DNA of 64,000 nt from 9FT-COMBO-48-23 sp964400675 (GTDB lineage Bacteria; Chloroflexota; Dehalococcoidia; GIF9; UBA5629), in the NCBI GenBank assembly GCA_964400675.1, contig CAYNVO010000006.1:62001-126000 (forward strand). Reading direction: 5' to 3'. Positions 7,321 through 15,438 of this stretch are shown one piece after another (position 1 is the first letter of the stretch; every line of letters begins with the position of its first letter). A program made the position numbers and the translations under genes. The notes beneath the pieces were generated by a model, which was given only the letters and a program-made list of their open reading frames with translations, was not told the DNA's origin and made no database searches.

Positions 7321-9975
7321 GTGGAATTGAGTGTCAAGAAAGCTGAGAAGGCGCGCATCCATGTAACTGGCATGACCTGTACCACCTGTGCGGCTACCAT
7401 TGAGAAAGGTCTTGCCCAGACTCCGGGGGTGGAAAAAGCCGATGTTAGCTTTGCTTCAGAGAAAGCTTCCGTGGAGTACGACCCTTCTAAAGTTAACCTC
7501 GCCGATATCGCGAAAACTGTATCGGAATTGGGTTATAAGGTAGCGATCAGGAAGTCCATATTTCCGGTGAGTGGTATGACCTGCGCGTCCTGTGTAGCCC
7601 GTGTGGAAGAAGCTCTGTCCGGTGTGCCCGGGGTCGTTTCAGCCAATGTTAACCTGGCTTCTGAAAAAGCCACGGTTGAATATGTAGATGGCACTGATGT
7701 GGCTGAGATGCGACGTGCGGTTGAGGAGGCGGGATACGGGTTGGGTTCAGAAGCGGCAACACTGGAAGATGTCACCACGGCTTCCCAACGAGAGATACAG
7801 GGCTTAAGAAACAGGTTTATCTTCGCCCTTGTCCTTGCCGTGGTAATAATGGTATTGAGCATGGGGCCTGATTTTCCGTGGAAGCCTTATCTGCTCTGGG
7901 CATTAGCTACTCCGGTGCAGTTCTGGACAGGGTGGCGGTTCTATAAGGGGATGTGGGGTGCGCTGAAGCACAGGACCGCGGATATGAACACGCTCATTGC
8001 TGTGGGCACTTCGGCGGCTTATTTCTACAGCATGGTGGCAGTATTGGCTCCCTCTCTGTTCGCTGCTGCGGATATAGAGCCTGGACTTTATTTTGATACT
8101 TCCTCCATGATTATAGCCCTGATTCTCCTGGGCCGGTTCCTGGAATCCAGGGCTAAAGGGCAGACTTCTGAGGCAATAAAAAGACTTATTGGCCTTAAGC
8201 CGAAGGTAGCCATTGTTATTCGTGATGGCAAGGAGACGGAAATTTCGGTTGAGGATGTGCAGGTAGGTGACCTTATACTGGTGCGGCCGGGCGAACGGAT
8301 ACCAGTGGATGGTATCGTCCGCCAGGGTTATTCCAGCATTGATGAGTCTATGATAACCGGAGAGAGCATACCGGTGGACAAGAAGATTGGTGACACGGTC
8401 ATCGGCGGCACTATCAACAGGATGGGCAGTTTTCAGTTTAAGGCAACCAGGGTGGGCAAAGATACTACTCTAGCCCGTATTGTGAGGCTGGTGGAGGAAG
8501 CGCAGGGAAGCAAAGCACCTATACAGCGACTGGCTGATATTATTGCCAGCTACTTCGTGCCGGCAGTGATAGGCATTGCCATCGTGACTTTCATTGTCTG
8601 GTTTTTCCTGGGGCCACCGCCATCGCTGACTTATGCACTGCTTAACTTTATAGCTGTGCTGATTATTGCTTGTCCCTGTGCTCTGGGCCTGGCTACGCCG
8701 ACAGCTATCATCGTCGGCACCGGCAAGGGAGCTGAAAATGGTGTCCTCATCAGGAGCGGTGAATCGCTGGAAAGGGCGCATAAAATAAATTCTGTGCTGC
8801 TGGATAAAACAGGAACGCTGACGCGGGGCGAACCAAAAGTAACTGACGTGGTTGCTGTATCATCTACTTCGGAAGATGAGGTTTTGCGGTTAGCAGCTTC
8901 GGTTGAGCATGATTCAGAGCATCCGCTGGCGGCGGCTATAGTCAAAGCATTTTCGGAAAAGAACCTGAAATTACTTAAGGTTTTAGATTTCAAGGCTATG
9001 CCGGGACATGGTGTGGAGGCAGTCGTGGAGGGAAAGCAACTTTTGCTGGGTAACCTTGCCTTGATGAGGGAAAGGAATTTCTCTCTGAATGGCATGCAGA
9101 AAGAAGCCGAGCGCCTGTTGGGCCAGGGTAAGACAGTGTTGTTCCTCGGTGTGGACAGACGGGTAGCGGGCATCATTGGCCTGGCAGATACCATTAAACC
9201 GAATGCCAGGGAGGCAGTGGAGGCATTGCACAGGTTAAATGCTGAGGTAGTGATGATTACCGGCGATAACCGTCGCACGGCTGAGGCAATTGCTCATGAG
9301 GCGGGCATTGACCGCGTTCTGGCTGAGGTGTTGCCGGAAAATAAGGCAAAAGAGGTCAAAAGATTGCAGGACGAGGGCAAAGTGGTGGCGATGGTAGGGG
9401 ATGGTATTAACGATGCCCCAGCGCTGGCACAGGCGGACGTGGGCATTGCCATAGGCACCGGCACTGATGTTGCCATGGAGACCGGCGATATAACGCTCAT
9501 CAGCGGTGATTTGGATGGCATTGTTACTGCCATATCTTTGAGCAAACGCACCATGAGCACCATCAAGCAGAACCTGTTCTGGGCTTTTGCTTATAATACC
9601 GCACTTATACCGGTGGCAGCAGGTGTGCTGTACCTTGTTTTTGGCTATACTGGTGTCCCGTCTGGACTCCACTTCGTTTTTGGCGATTACGGTTTCCTGA
9701 ACCCGATGCTGGCGGCCCTTGCAATGGCTGCCAGTTCTATAACTGTGGTGTCCAACTCGCTGAGATTGAGAACTTTCAAGCCAGCTAAGTTTGAAAAAAT
9801 AAAGGAAGGAGGTGATCGTATGGCGATAGACCCGGTGTGCAAGATGCAGGTGGATGAGAAAAAGGCTGCAGCCACTTCTGAGTACAAGGGAAAGAAATAC
9901 TATTTCTGCGCAGTGGGTTGCAAGAGGGCTTTTGAAGAAAAACCGGAGAAGTACCTTGCCGGGAAAAGTAAATGA
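7321..9975 (+). CDS. copA: Copper-translocating P1B-type ATPase with C-terminal YHS domain
   Basis: An 884-residue heavy-metal exporter. Two N-terminal HMA domains carry G-M-T-C20-T-T-C23 and G-M-T-C88-A-S-C91. The membrane ion path has C451-P-C453, the phosphorylation site is D495-K-T-G-T, and the hinge is G-D694-G-I-N-D. These features indicate Cu(I) export. The last 51 residues form a YHS domain (D-P-V-C-K-M, Y-F-C-A-V-G-C), a small metal-binding module often fused to such pumps. The start is GTG at 7321 with only a weak ribosome site. A near-perfect Shine-Dalgarno lies before an internal in-frame ATG at the YHS boundary (see 9820). Confidence 0.93.
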   Translation: MELSVKKAEKARIHVTGMTCTTCAATIEKGLAQTPGVEKADVSFASEKASVEYDPSKVNLADIAKTVSELGYKVAIRKSIFPVSGMTCASCVARVEEALSGVPGVVSANVNLASEKATVEYVDGTDVAEMRRAVEEAGYGLGSEAATLEDVTTASQREIQGLRNRFIFALVLAVVIMVLSMGPDFPWKPYLLWALATPVQFWTGWRFYKGMWGALKHRTADMNTLIAVGTSAAYFYSMVAVLAPSLFAAADIEPGLYFDTSSMIIALILLGRFLESRAKGQTSEAIKRLIGLKPKVAIVIRDGKETEISVEDVQVGDLILVRPGERIPVDGIVRQGYSSIDESMITGESIPVDKKIGDTVIGGTINRMGSFQFKATRVGKDTTLARIVRLVEEAQGSKAPIQRLADIIASYFVPAVIGIAIVTFIVWFFLGPPPSLTYALLNFIAVLIIACPCALGLATPTAIIVGTGKGAENGVLIRSGESLERAHKINSVLLDKTGTLTRGEPKVTDVVAVSSTSEDEVLRLAASVEHDSEHPLAAAIVKAFSEKNLKLLKVLDFKAMPGHGVEAVVEGKQLLLGNLALMRERNFSLNGMQKEAERLLGQGKTVLFLGVDRRVAGIIGLADTIKPNAREAVEALHRLNAEVVMITGDNRRTAEAIAHEAGIDRVLAEVLPENKAKEVKRLQDEGKVVAMVGDGINDAPALAQADVGIAIGTGTDVAMETGDITLISGDLDGIVTAISLSKRTMSTIKQNLFWAFAYNTALIPVAAGVLYLVFGYTGVPSGLHFVFGDYGFLNPMLAALAMAASSITVVSNSLRLRTFKPAKFEKIKEGGDRMAIDPVCKMQVDEKKAAATSEYKGKKYYFCAVGCKRAFEEKPEKYLAGKSK
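9806..9819 (+). promoter_or_regulatory. Internal Shine-Dalgarno within copA
   Basis: AAGGAGGTGATC at 9806-9817 is complementary to the whole bacterial 16S anti-Shine-Dalgarno tail. It lies seven bases (from GGAGG) before an in-frame ATG at 9820, inside the ATPase reading frame and exactly at the start of the YHS domain. Confidence 0.7.
9820..9975 (+). other. Probable internally initiated free YHS protein
   Basis: Initiation at ATG 9820 would make a 51-residue protein beginning M-A-I-D-P-V-C and containing the entire YHS domain. Stand-alone YHS proteins of this size are common beside metal ATPases. The strong ribosome site suggests either a real second product, acting as a metal chaperone for the pump, or a recent loss of the stop codon between two genes. 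It is in frame with and contained in copA. Confidence 0.55.
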
Positions 9976-10062
9976 AGGCTAAGACATCTTTTCAAGTAGC
10001 CGTGGGCCGCTTTAAATCTGCCTGTTTATGGCAAAATTAAATAAGTTTAATGAGGGAGACAA

Positions 10063-10902
10063 ATGAAAAAGGAAGAAATCATTGCTTTACTTAATGTAGA
10101 CCTCGAGGGCGAGCATGGTGCCATTATCCAATATCTGACTCATGCCTATGCCATGGGCGAGGGTGAGTTGGCCTGTGAGATTGAAGCCCTGGCCCGTGAG
10201 GAAATGCGTCATCTCGACTGGTTGGCTGAGACCATCGTCGAGCTAGGCGGCAAGCCCAGTATGAAAAGGGGCAAGATGCGCATGGAGGGCAAGTCAGTAT
10301 CTGATTGGATGGAGAACGATGTGTTACTTGAACAGGATGCCATAACTATGTATAAGGGGCACATTAAGGCGATAGGTGACCGTAAAATAAAACGGTTGCT
10401 GAAGCGCATATTATCGGATGAGGAGTCTCATCATGGTGACTTCGTTCATTTCGTGGGCAAGGCGAAGAAGGAAGGTGCTCGGGATATCAGGGGTAGCCGG
10501 AAGGACAAGGTAACTCAGATTCTTAACTGGGGTATTGAGCATGAATATACGGTTATCCTTCAGTATTTGTTGCACTCCTATATGGCGACGGATGAGGAGA
10601 TGAAGGAAGAGATGCAGGACCAGGCAATAAATGAGATGCAGCACATGGGCTGGTTGGCTGAGGAGATGGTCAGTGGCAAAGCCAATCCCAGGATGGAGCA
10701 TAGCAATATTGACAAATCGACCAAGATGGGCGATATGCTAAGAGCTGATCTCAAAATAGAAAAGGAAGTAGCTGCGAAGTATGACAGTGCAGCCAAAGAA
10801 GTCAAAGATGCGGACCTGAAGAAACTGCTTAAGCGAATAAGGGACCACGAATTGTATCATGTAGAGGTATTCGAAGACCTGCTCGAGGAAGTGGAAAAAT
10901 AA
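10063..10902 (+). CDS. Tandem ferritin-like (bacterioferritin/rubrerythrin-type) protein
   Basis: A 279-residue protein made of two ferritin-like four-helix units. The first (1 to about 140) has G-E-H-G-A-I-I-Q-Y, A-R-E-E-M-R-H and D-E-E-S-H-H. The second (about 148-279) has I-E-H-E-Y-T-V-I-L-Q-Y, A-I-N-E-M-Q-H and D-H-E-L-Y-H. Both retain the Glu/His pattern expected for di-iron centres. It could act as a ferroxidase, iron store or peroxidase; the duplicated form implies that a pseudo-dimer folds from one chain. It lies between copA and the desulforedoxin gene on the same strand. Confidence 0.8.
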   Translation: MKKEEIIALLNVDLEGEHGAIIQYLTHAYAMGEGELACEIEALAREEMRHLDWLAETIVELGGKPSMKRGKMRMEGKSVSDWMENDVLLEQDAITMYKGHIKAIGDRKIKRLLKRILSDEESHHGDFVHFVGKAKKEGARDIRGSRKDKVTQILNWGIEHEYTVILQYLLHSYMATDEEMKEEMQDQAINEMQHMGWLAEEMVSGKANPRMEHSNIDKSTKMGDMLRADLKIEKEVAAKYDSAAKEVKDADLKKLLKRIRDHELYHVEVFEDLLEEVEK

Positions 10903-10962
10903 AGAGGCTGGATTACAGCGATAACTTAATTCCTGAAAGCATATATTGAAAGGAGGGATGAG

Positions 10963-11088
10963 ATGGCGAATGTTAAGGCAGTCGGTGAAGTCTTTAAGTG
11001 TGAGATTTGCGGAAATGTGGTTGAGGTGAAAAAGGTCGGCGGCGGTGAGTTGGTTTGCTGCGGCAAACCAATGATATCAGTCAAATAA
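10963..11088 (+). CDS. Desulforedoxin (Fe(Cys)4 mini-protein)
   Basis: A 41-residue protein with strong ribosome site AGGAGGGATG. It contains C13-E-I-C16-G-N and C32-C33-G-K-P-M, the four Cys ligands of the desulforedoxin centre, also found as the N-terminal domain of two-iron superoxide reductase. Family length is about 36-40 residues, so it is complete. It should work as a small one-electron carrier and, as in other anaerobes, may serve superoxide or peroxide removal. The following gene is superoxide dismutase, 18 bases away and in the same operon. Confidence 0.9.
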   Translation: MANVKAVGEVFKCEICGNVVEVKKVGGGELVCCGKPMISVK

Positions 11089-11106
11089 AGAAACGAGGAG
11101 GTAAAG

Positions 11107-11685
11107 ATGGCTTACGAGGCGAAAGATTATAGCAAGTTAATCGGCATGGAAGGATTCAGTGAGACGCTGCTGAAGAATCATTTTACCCTTTATCAGGGCT
11201 ATGTAACCAATACCAATAAGCTGATGGATACATTAGCTTCCATGTTGAATGAAGGCAAGGTCGGTACGCCGGAGTATGCCGAGCTGAAGCGGCGAATGGG
11301 CTGGGAATTCAACGGGATGAGATTACATGAGTATTACTTTGAAAATCTCGGTGGCAAGGCAGCAATAGATAAGACAGGGAAACTGGCTAAGAAGCTGGCA
11401 GAGAATTTTGGCAGCTACGAGGATTGGGAGAAAGATTTCAGGGGCACGGGGGCAATGCGCGGCATCGGCTGGGTCATTCTGTATCAGGACAATGTGAGCG
11501 GGAAACTCTTTAATCAGTGGATAAATGAGCACGATGTTGGCCATCCTGCTGGTTGTGTTCCAATTCTAATAATGGACGTCTTCGAGCATGCGTTCATCAC
11601 TGATTACGGACTTAAGCGGGCTGATTACATCGAGTTCTTTTTCAAGAACATAAACTGGGCTGTTGCTGAAAGCCGGCTAAAGTAA
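11107..11685 (+). CDS. sod: Fe/Mn superoxide dismutase
   Basis: A 192-residue cytoplasmic superoxide dismutase. The expected metal ligands are present as H25, H74 (in F-N-G-M-R-L-H), D157 and H161 (in M-D-V-F-E-H-A-F). The sequence diverges from common SodA/SodB around the first ligand (L-L-K-N-H-F-T-L-Y), as in lineages from anaerobes, so Fe versus Mn is not predicted. The start follows AGGAGG. The 18-base spacing from the desulforedoxin gene and the Rieske gene downstream indicate one oxidative-stress transcript. Confidence 0.9.
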   Translation: MAYEAKDYSKLIGMEGFSETLLKNHFTLYQGYVTNTNKLMDTLASMLNEGKVGTPEYAELKRRMGWEFNGMRLHEYYFENLGGKAAIDKTGKLAKKLAENFGSYEDWEKDFRGTGAMRGIGWVILYQDNVSGKLFNQWINEHDVGHPAGCVPILIMDVFEHAFITDYGLKRADYIEFFFKNINWAVAESRLK

Positions 11686-11712
11686 AATTTGCCTGGTCAA
11701 TGGAGGTCTGAT

Positions 11713-12063
11713 ATGGGGAATTTTGTCGAGGTGGCTAAAAAGGATGACCTTGCGAATGGGGCGATGAAAGAGGTCAAGGTTCAAGGCCAGTATGTTCTCC
11801 TGGCCAGAGTTGCTGATAAATACTACGCTATTGACAACCGCTGCCCTCATTTTGGTGGCAACTTATCTAGAGGCAGTCTTGAAGGCACTGTGGTCACCTG
11901 TCCGCTACATGGTTCACAGTTTGATATCACTAATGGACAGGTAGTCCGCTGGCTGAAGGGCGCCGGTGTTCTCTCTGCTGTAGGCAAGGCTCTTAAGTCG
12001 CCGAAGTCTGCTGTTACCTATAAGGTTAAGGTTGAGGGCGATAACGTATTGGTTGAGATTTAG
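11713..12063 (+). CDS. Rieske [2Fe-2S] ferredoxin-like protein
   Basis: A 116-residue soluble Rieske protein. The cluster ligands are C44-P-H46 and C63-P-L-H66. There is no membrane anchor or oxygenase catalytic domain, so it is a stand-alone electron carrier of the type that serves oxygenases, nitrite reductases or detoxification enzymes. ATG 11713 after TGGAGG is chosen over an in-frame ATG 24 bases upstream. Its partner is unknown; the adjacent molybdopterin protein is a candidate, only two bases beyond its stop. Confidence 0.9.
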   Translation: MGNFVEVAKKDDLANGAMKEVKVQGQYVLLARVADKYYAIDNRCPHFGGNLSRGSLEGTVVTCPLHGSQFDITNGQVVRWLKGAGVLSAVGKALKSPKSAVTYKVKVEGDNVLVEI

Positions 12064-12065
12064 TT

Positions 12066-12872
12066 GTGGGTAGTGTGGAATCAAAAGTAGCAGCTGGTTT
12101 CGCTGCTTTTGGTTTTAGAGGTGGCTATGGCTCGGTTCCAGGGCAGGCATGTAGCCCGCATAGCCAGGAAGTTCACAGGCGGATAGAAACGAAAATAACA
12201 GTCAGCAATGCCATCATTTTGGTTGTGTTTCTCTTATTGATTTTGGCAAGTGTCTTAGCTTGTGCAGGGGATAAACCTGTGAGCGAAGCAGGCAAACTTC
12301 AGCCTGTGGAAATAAGAGAGTATCAGGGCGAAAAACTTTCCTCGATAAATGAATTCAGGGAGAACTCAATAGAAGGCCCAAAATATTTAGATGTCGAGAA
12401 GTACAGGCTCAAAATAACCGGACTGGTAACGAACCCAAAGACCTATACTTACGATGAAGTCGTTAACAACTATCAGAATTACGAGAAGGTCGTAACGCTG
12501 GGTTGTGTTGAGGGTTGGAGCGTAACCATTCTTTGGAAGGGCTTACTGGTGAGAGATTTGCTGGCAGAAGCAGACCCATTGCAAGATGCGAAGGTGGTCA
12601 TATTTTATGCCTATGATGGGTACAACACCTCATTACCAGTCGATTACATAATCAATAATGACATATTAATAGCTTATGCGATGAACGGTGTTACTCTTCC
12701 GCCGGAAAGGGGGTTTCCGTTCCAGCTTGTAGCCGAAAACAAATGGGGATATAAGTGGATAAAATGGATAACGGAGATCGAGCTATCTGACGATGTCGAT
12801 TATAAAGGCTTTTGGGAGAGGCGTGGTTATTCGAACAGCGCAGACCTTGACGAAGGCTTCTTTGGAAAATGA
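12066..12872 (+). CDS. Molybdopterin-dependent oxidoreductase, sulfite-oxidase fold, lipoprotein
   Basis: A 268-residue protein. A hydrophobic segment near residues 48-64 ends in L-A-C, a lipobox, so the mature enzyme is probably anchored on the outer face of the membrane. The body (about 80-268) is a sulfite oxidase/YedY-type molybdopterin domain with V-T-L-G-C-V-E-G-W, whose Cys is the expected molybdenum ligand. No dimerisation domain follows. The GTG start at 12066 is uncertain: about 40 residues precede the signal segment and no clear ribosome site is seen. It overlaps the next gene by four bases. The substrate is unknown; MsrP-like methionine sulfoxide or another oxo-substrate is plausible. 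Confidence 0.8.
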   Translation: MGSVESKVAAGFAAFGFRGGYGSVPGQACSPHSQEVHRRIETKITVSNAIILVVFLLLILASVLACAGDKPVSEAGKLQPVEIREYQGEKLSSINEFRENSIEGPKYLDVEKYRLKITGLVTNPKTYTYDEVVNNYQNYEKVVTLGCVEGWSVTILWKGLLVRDLLAEADPLQDAKVVIFYAYDGYNTSLPVDYIINNDILIAYAMNGVTLPPERGFPFQLVAENKWGYKWIKWITEIELSDDVDYKGFWERRGYSNSADLDEGFFGK

Positions 12873-13111
12873 AAAACGTATTGAGGCAAAACCTGGCTAA
12901 AAGAGTAGTGCGATGGTTGTTGGTAGTCGTGGTAATTCTCTACATTGTAACTGGTTTTGGCATTACGGAATATCGGGCTGTTGAATTTTTAACATTCGGC
13001 TCATTGAGCAAGTCACTGTCATTCAAGATTCATAATAATCTGATAATCCCTTTTATAGTCCTGCTAGGCTTGCATATTTATCAGCGAACCAGGAAGGCAT
13101 GTGAAGTTTGA
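12869..13111 (+). CDS. Small two-helix membrane protein, probable haem-binding partner
   Basis: An 80-residue protein with two transmembrane segments (about 16-32 and 58-73). Histidines occur in F-K-I-H-N-N just before the second helix and in G-L-H-I-Y at its end. Its ATGA overlap with the molybdopterin gene shows coupled translation. In YedY/YedZ (MsrP/MsrQ) systems a b-type cytochrome feeds electrons to the molybdenum subunit; this much shorter protein may fill that place, perhaps as an oligomer. Haem binding is inference. It ends the + strand redox cluster. Confidence 0.65.
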   Translation: MKNVLRQNLAKRVVRWLLVVVVILYIVTGFGITEYRAVEFLTFGSLSKSLSFKIHNNLIIPFIVLLGLHIYQRTRKACEV

Positions 13112-13144
13112 CCACCTGCGGAGCCGAGATTTTCAGCCGTCACA

Positions 13145-15202
13145 TTAGCTGAAGAAGTCGTTTTCTTCTTTCCTGGGGCAAGAGATGAAGCCGATGACTA
13201 TTAGCGGGCTGAACACGAAGGCGGTGAGTAATCTAGCTAGCGTATTTATGTTGAAACGCAGCATGAAGTCAGGGTATCTATTCATGTTCTCAATAAAATC
13301 AATATACAAATTAGCCAGTGGTACTAGCTGGTCGCGGGGCACACGTTCTAGTGTGTCGGCGGCATCGAAGAGATAAACCGGGCCGCTTATGTAGCTGACC
13401 ACTGGAAATCCCTCACGGCTGAGCGGGCCGGCATCAGTAGGAACTCCAAGCGGGGTCACCGTGGGGAATAGAAGGGTGCCATAAAGACCGTAGTGCTGGA
13501 GCAAGCCGGCATAGAGGCTGATAGCCAGTGGGTTCTCCTTAAAAAATACCCCCCTTGCTTCTAGGGAGCTGCTATAAGGCCAGTTGTCGGCGATGTGTTC
13601 GATGCTGAGATTGAAAAGGTTCTGTGACAGAATGCCCCCTTTATGCCGCTCGATAAAATCTTCATTGGATGGTTCTCCAACGAAGTGGGAACCGTTGAGC
13701 AAAAAGACCATCGTCCGTTGGCGCCCTTCTGGCGTAAACTGGGCGTAGTAACGGGCAAGAGCCATAACCATGCCTACTCCGGAGCTATCTTCGACACCAC
13801 TGGACCATGGAGAGTCGAAATGTGACGAGATGATGAAGTTACTTTCGCTTTTGCCCGGAAGTATGCTAAAAATGTTGACCGCTTCTCCAGCACCTTTGGA
13901 TATGGTTGCATCAAGGACTAGATTTATCTCCAGCGGGCCTTCCTGCAGTCTCTTTTTTAGCAGCTCACCGTCTTCTTCTCGGATGTACAGACCGGGCACT
14001 GAGCGGATTTGGCCGTCATAGGGAGCGTAGTAGGTGAGCTGTCCCGTGTTGGGATAATCTTCTAAGATATAAACCGCGCCAATGGCACCGGCTTGTTCAA
14101 GCCTTGGGTAGATATGAAAAAGATGGAGTATCCAGCCGATCGGATATGGATGGCTGTTACCGGCAGCGAGGTTGTCAGGGTCATAAGCCATGTATGAGAA
14201 TAGCTTCAATTCGTTCCAGCCGATATTTATGGGTGGCAAAGATATAAGTGCCACCTTTCCTGTGACGTCGGTAGTCTGAAAGTCCGCCTCCGTACCCTCT
14301 CCCAGGTAGATGAGTTGGGCAGTAATACCTTCCGATGATGTCTGCCCGCTATAGGGCCAGAAGTAACATTCCACTTCAGTCGGATTGTCTCCGTTAGGCT
14401 CCAAGACCAGCTGCCATTTCTTCTCCTCCCAGTAGTCGAAAGTTGTGCTCTCTGTAGTTACCGGTGGAGCCGAGCTTTTAAGCCATGCGGTCAATTTAGC
14501 AGCGCTGGCTTGGTATGATTCTGAACCTGGGCGGCGCGAGCCAAAGCTGTAGACATCCTTGATGTTTTCATAGATTTCGTCTTCGGAGGGCATATCGGCG
14601 ACCTCAATGAAATTGCCTGTGGTGGGCTTGGATATGGCGTAAATCGATACAGGTATTGCTATCAGCAAAACTACCAGAAGGACATTAGAGACTACAAAGG
14701 CTGGCATGGTATTGCCTTTGTTTGTCATCCGACCGTAATTTTCACTTTTGAGGAGGTAACCGAAAGTGTACAGGGCTAACCCCCCGAGCAGGAAAACGAT
14801 GATGCCTGCTAACAGTCCCCACCCGGAAAAGTAGGCAACATAGCCGACGGGATGTCTTACCACGAGCCCTCCGGCAAATTTAGCCGGCAGAGAAAGCAGC
14901 GACAGTAGCGGGGAAATTCTGGTCAATGATTCCAGGACTAGCTGCAGTAGAAACCAGGTGCCTACTCCCATCCAGGCTCTGCCCAGAAAAGCCAGCCAGT
15001 TGACCTCATTGCGGTAAATAATATAAGCCAGTAGCAACAAGGCAACGGGTGGTAACAAGTCGTACCATATATTGAATAGAGCCTGCGCGTAGCTGGATGT
15101 ATTGCCGTATATTGCCAATAGGACAGGTATAAGAGAGAGGAATAGTGAAATTAGCAGGAAAGCCAGAAACTGGAGCAGCAACCGCCTTGGATGGTTAACC
15201 AA
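13145..15202 (-). CDS. Membrane-anchored M28-family peptidase
   Basis: A 685-residue protein. The first 195 residues contain about five transmembrane segments. An extracytoplasmic region follows with a PA-like insert (about 290-430) and an M28 aminopeptidase core with S-H-F-D-S and V-E-D-S-S-G-V-G, the first zinc ligands of the family. One more hydrophobic segment lies near the C-terminus. It should hydrolyse N-terminal residues of peptides outside the membrane. The usual M28 bridging Glu-Glu is not obvious (S-H-F-V-G-E-P-S-N-E-D is the candidate region), so activity is unproven. Start is TTG after GAGGA. It is convergent with the redox cluster. Confidence 0.75.
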   Translation of the reverse strand: MVNHPRRLLLQFLAFLLISLFLSLIPVLLAIYGNTSSYAQALFNIWYDLLPPVALLLLAYIIYRNEVNWLAFLGRAWMGVGTWFLLQLVLESLTRISPLLSLLSLPAKFAGGLVVRHPVGYVAYFSGWGLLAGIIVFLLGGLALYTFGYLLKSENYGRMTNKGNTMPAFVVSNVLLVVLLIAIPVSIYAISKPTTGNFIEVADMPSEDEIYENIKDVYSFGSRRPGSESYQASAAKLTAWLKSSAPPVTTESTTFDYWEEKKWQLVLEPNGDNPTEVECYFWPYSGQTSSEGITAQLIYLGEGTEADFQTTDVTGKVALISLPPINIGWNELKLFSYMAYDPDNLAAGNSHPYPIGWILHLFHIYPRLEQAGAIGAVYILEDYPNTGQLTYYAPYDGQIRSVPGLYIREEDGELLKKRLQEGPLEINLVLDATISKGAGEAVNIFSILPGKSESNFIISSHFDSPWSSGVEDSSGVGMVMALARYYAQFTPEGRQRTMVFLLNGSHFVGEPSNEDFIERHKGGILSQNLFNLSIEHIADNWPYSSSLEARGVFFKENPLAISLYAGLLQHYGLYGTLLFPTVTPLGVPTDAGPLSREGFPVVSYISGPVYLFDAADTLERVPRDQLVPLANLYIDFIENMNRYPDFMLRFNINTLARLLTAFVFSPLIVIGFISCPRKEENDFFS

Positions 15203-15357
15203 TATCTCTTCCTCAGCCGGGGAATTGTGCCAGATTAAGGTCTATTGTAAATCTTTCCGTAGAACTTGTCACCTTGCCACATCTCCTGAAATAACTATCA
15301 GAGGATATGGCGGACATTTATAGGTTTTTGTTTTTGATGAACTGCTTGACATGTGAA

Positions 15358-15387
15358 TTGGAAGAGAGTAGAAATAGCAAGTATAAT
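15358..15387 (+). promoter_or_regulatory. Predicted promoter of the hybrid histidine kinase
   Basis: TTGGAA (15358-15363) and TATAAT (15382-15387) are separated by 18 bases, 51 bases before the kinase start. A TTGACA lies slightly farther upstream at a spacing that does not fit. The element sits in the otherwise empty 15203-15438 gap between divergent genes. Confidence 0.5.
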
Positions 15388-15438
15388 TGAATCTGGGTGG
15401 TGAGCGATAATGGTTATTCCTCTTTAAGGAGGTGGGAG

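Noticed and set aside
8631..9278. 215-codon open frame on the - strand
   Set aside because: It is the shadow of conserved copper ATPase codons; its composition is not protein-like.
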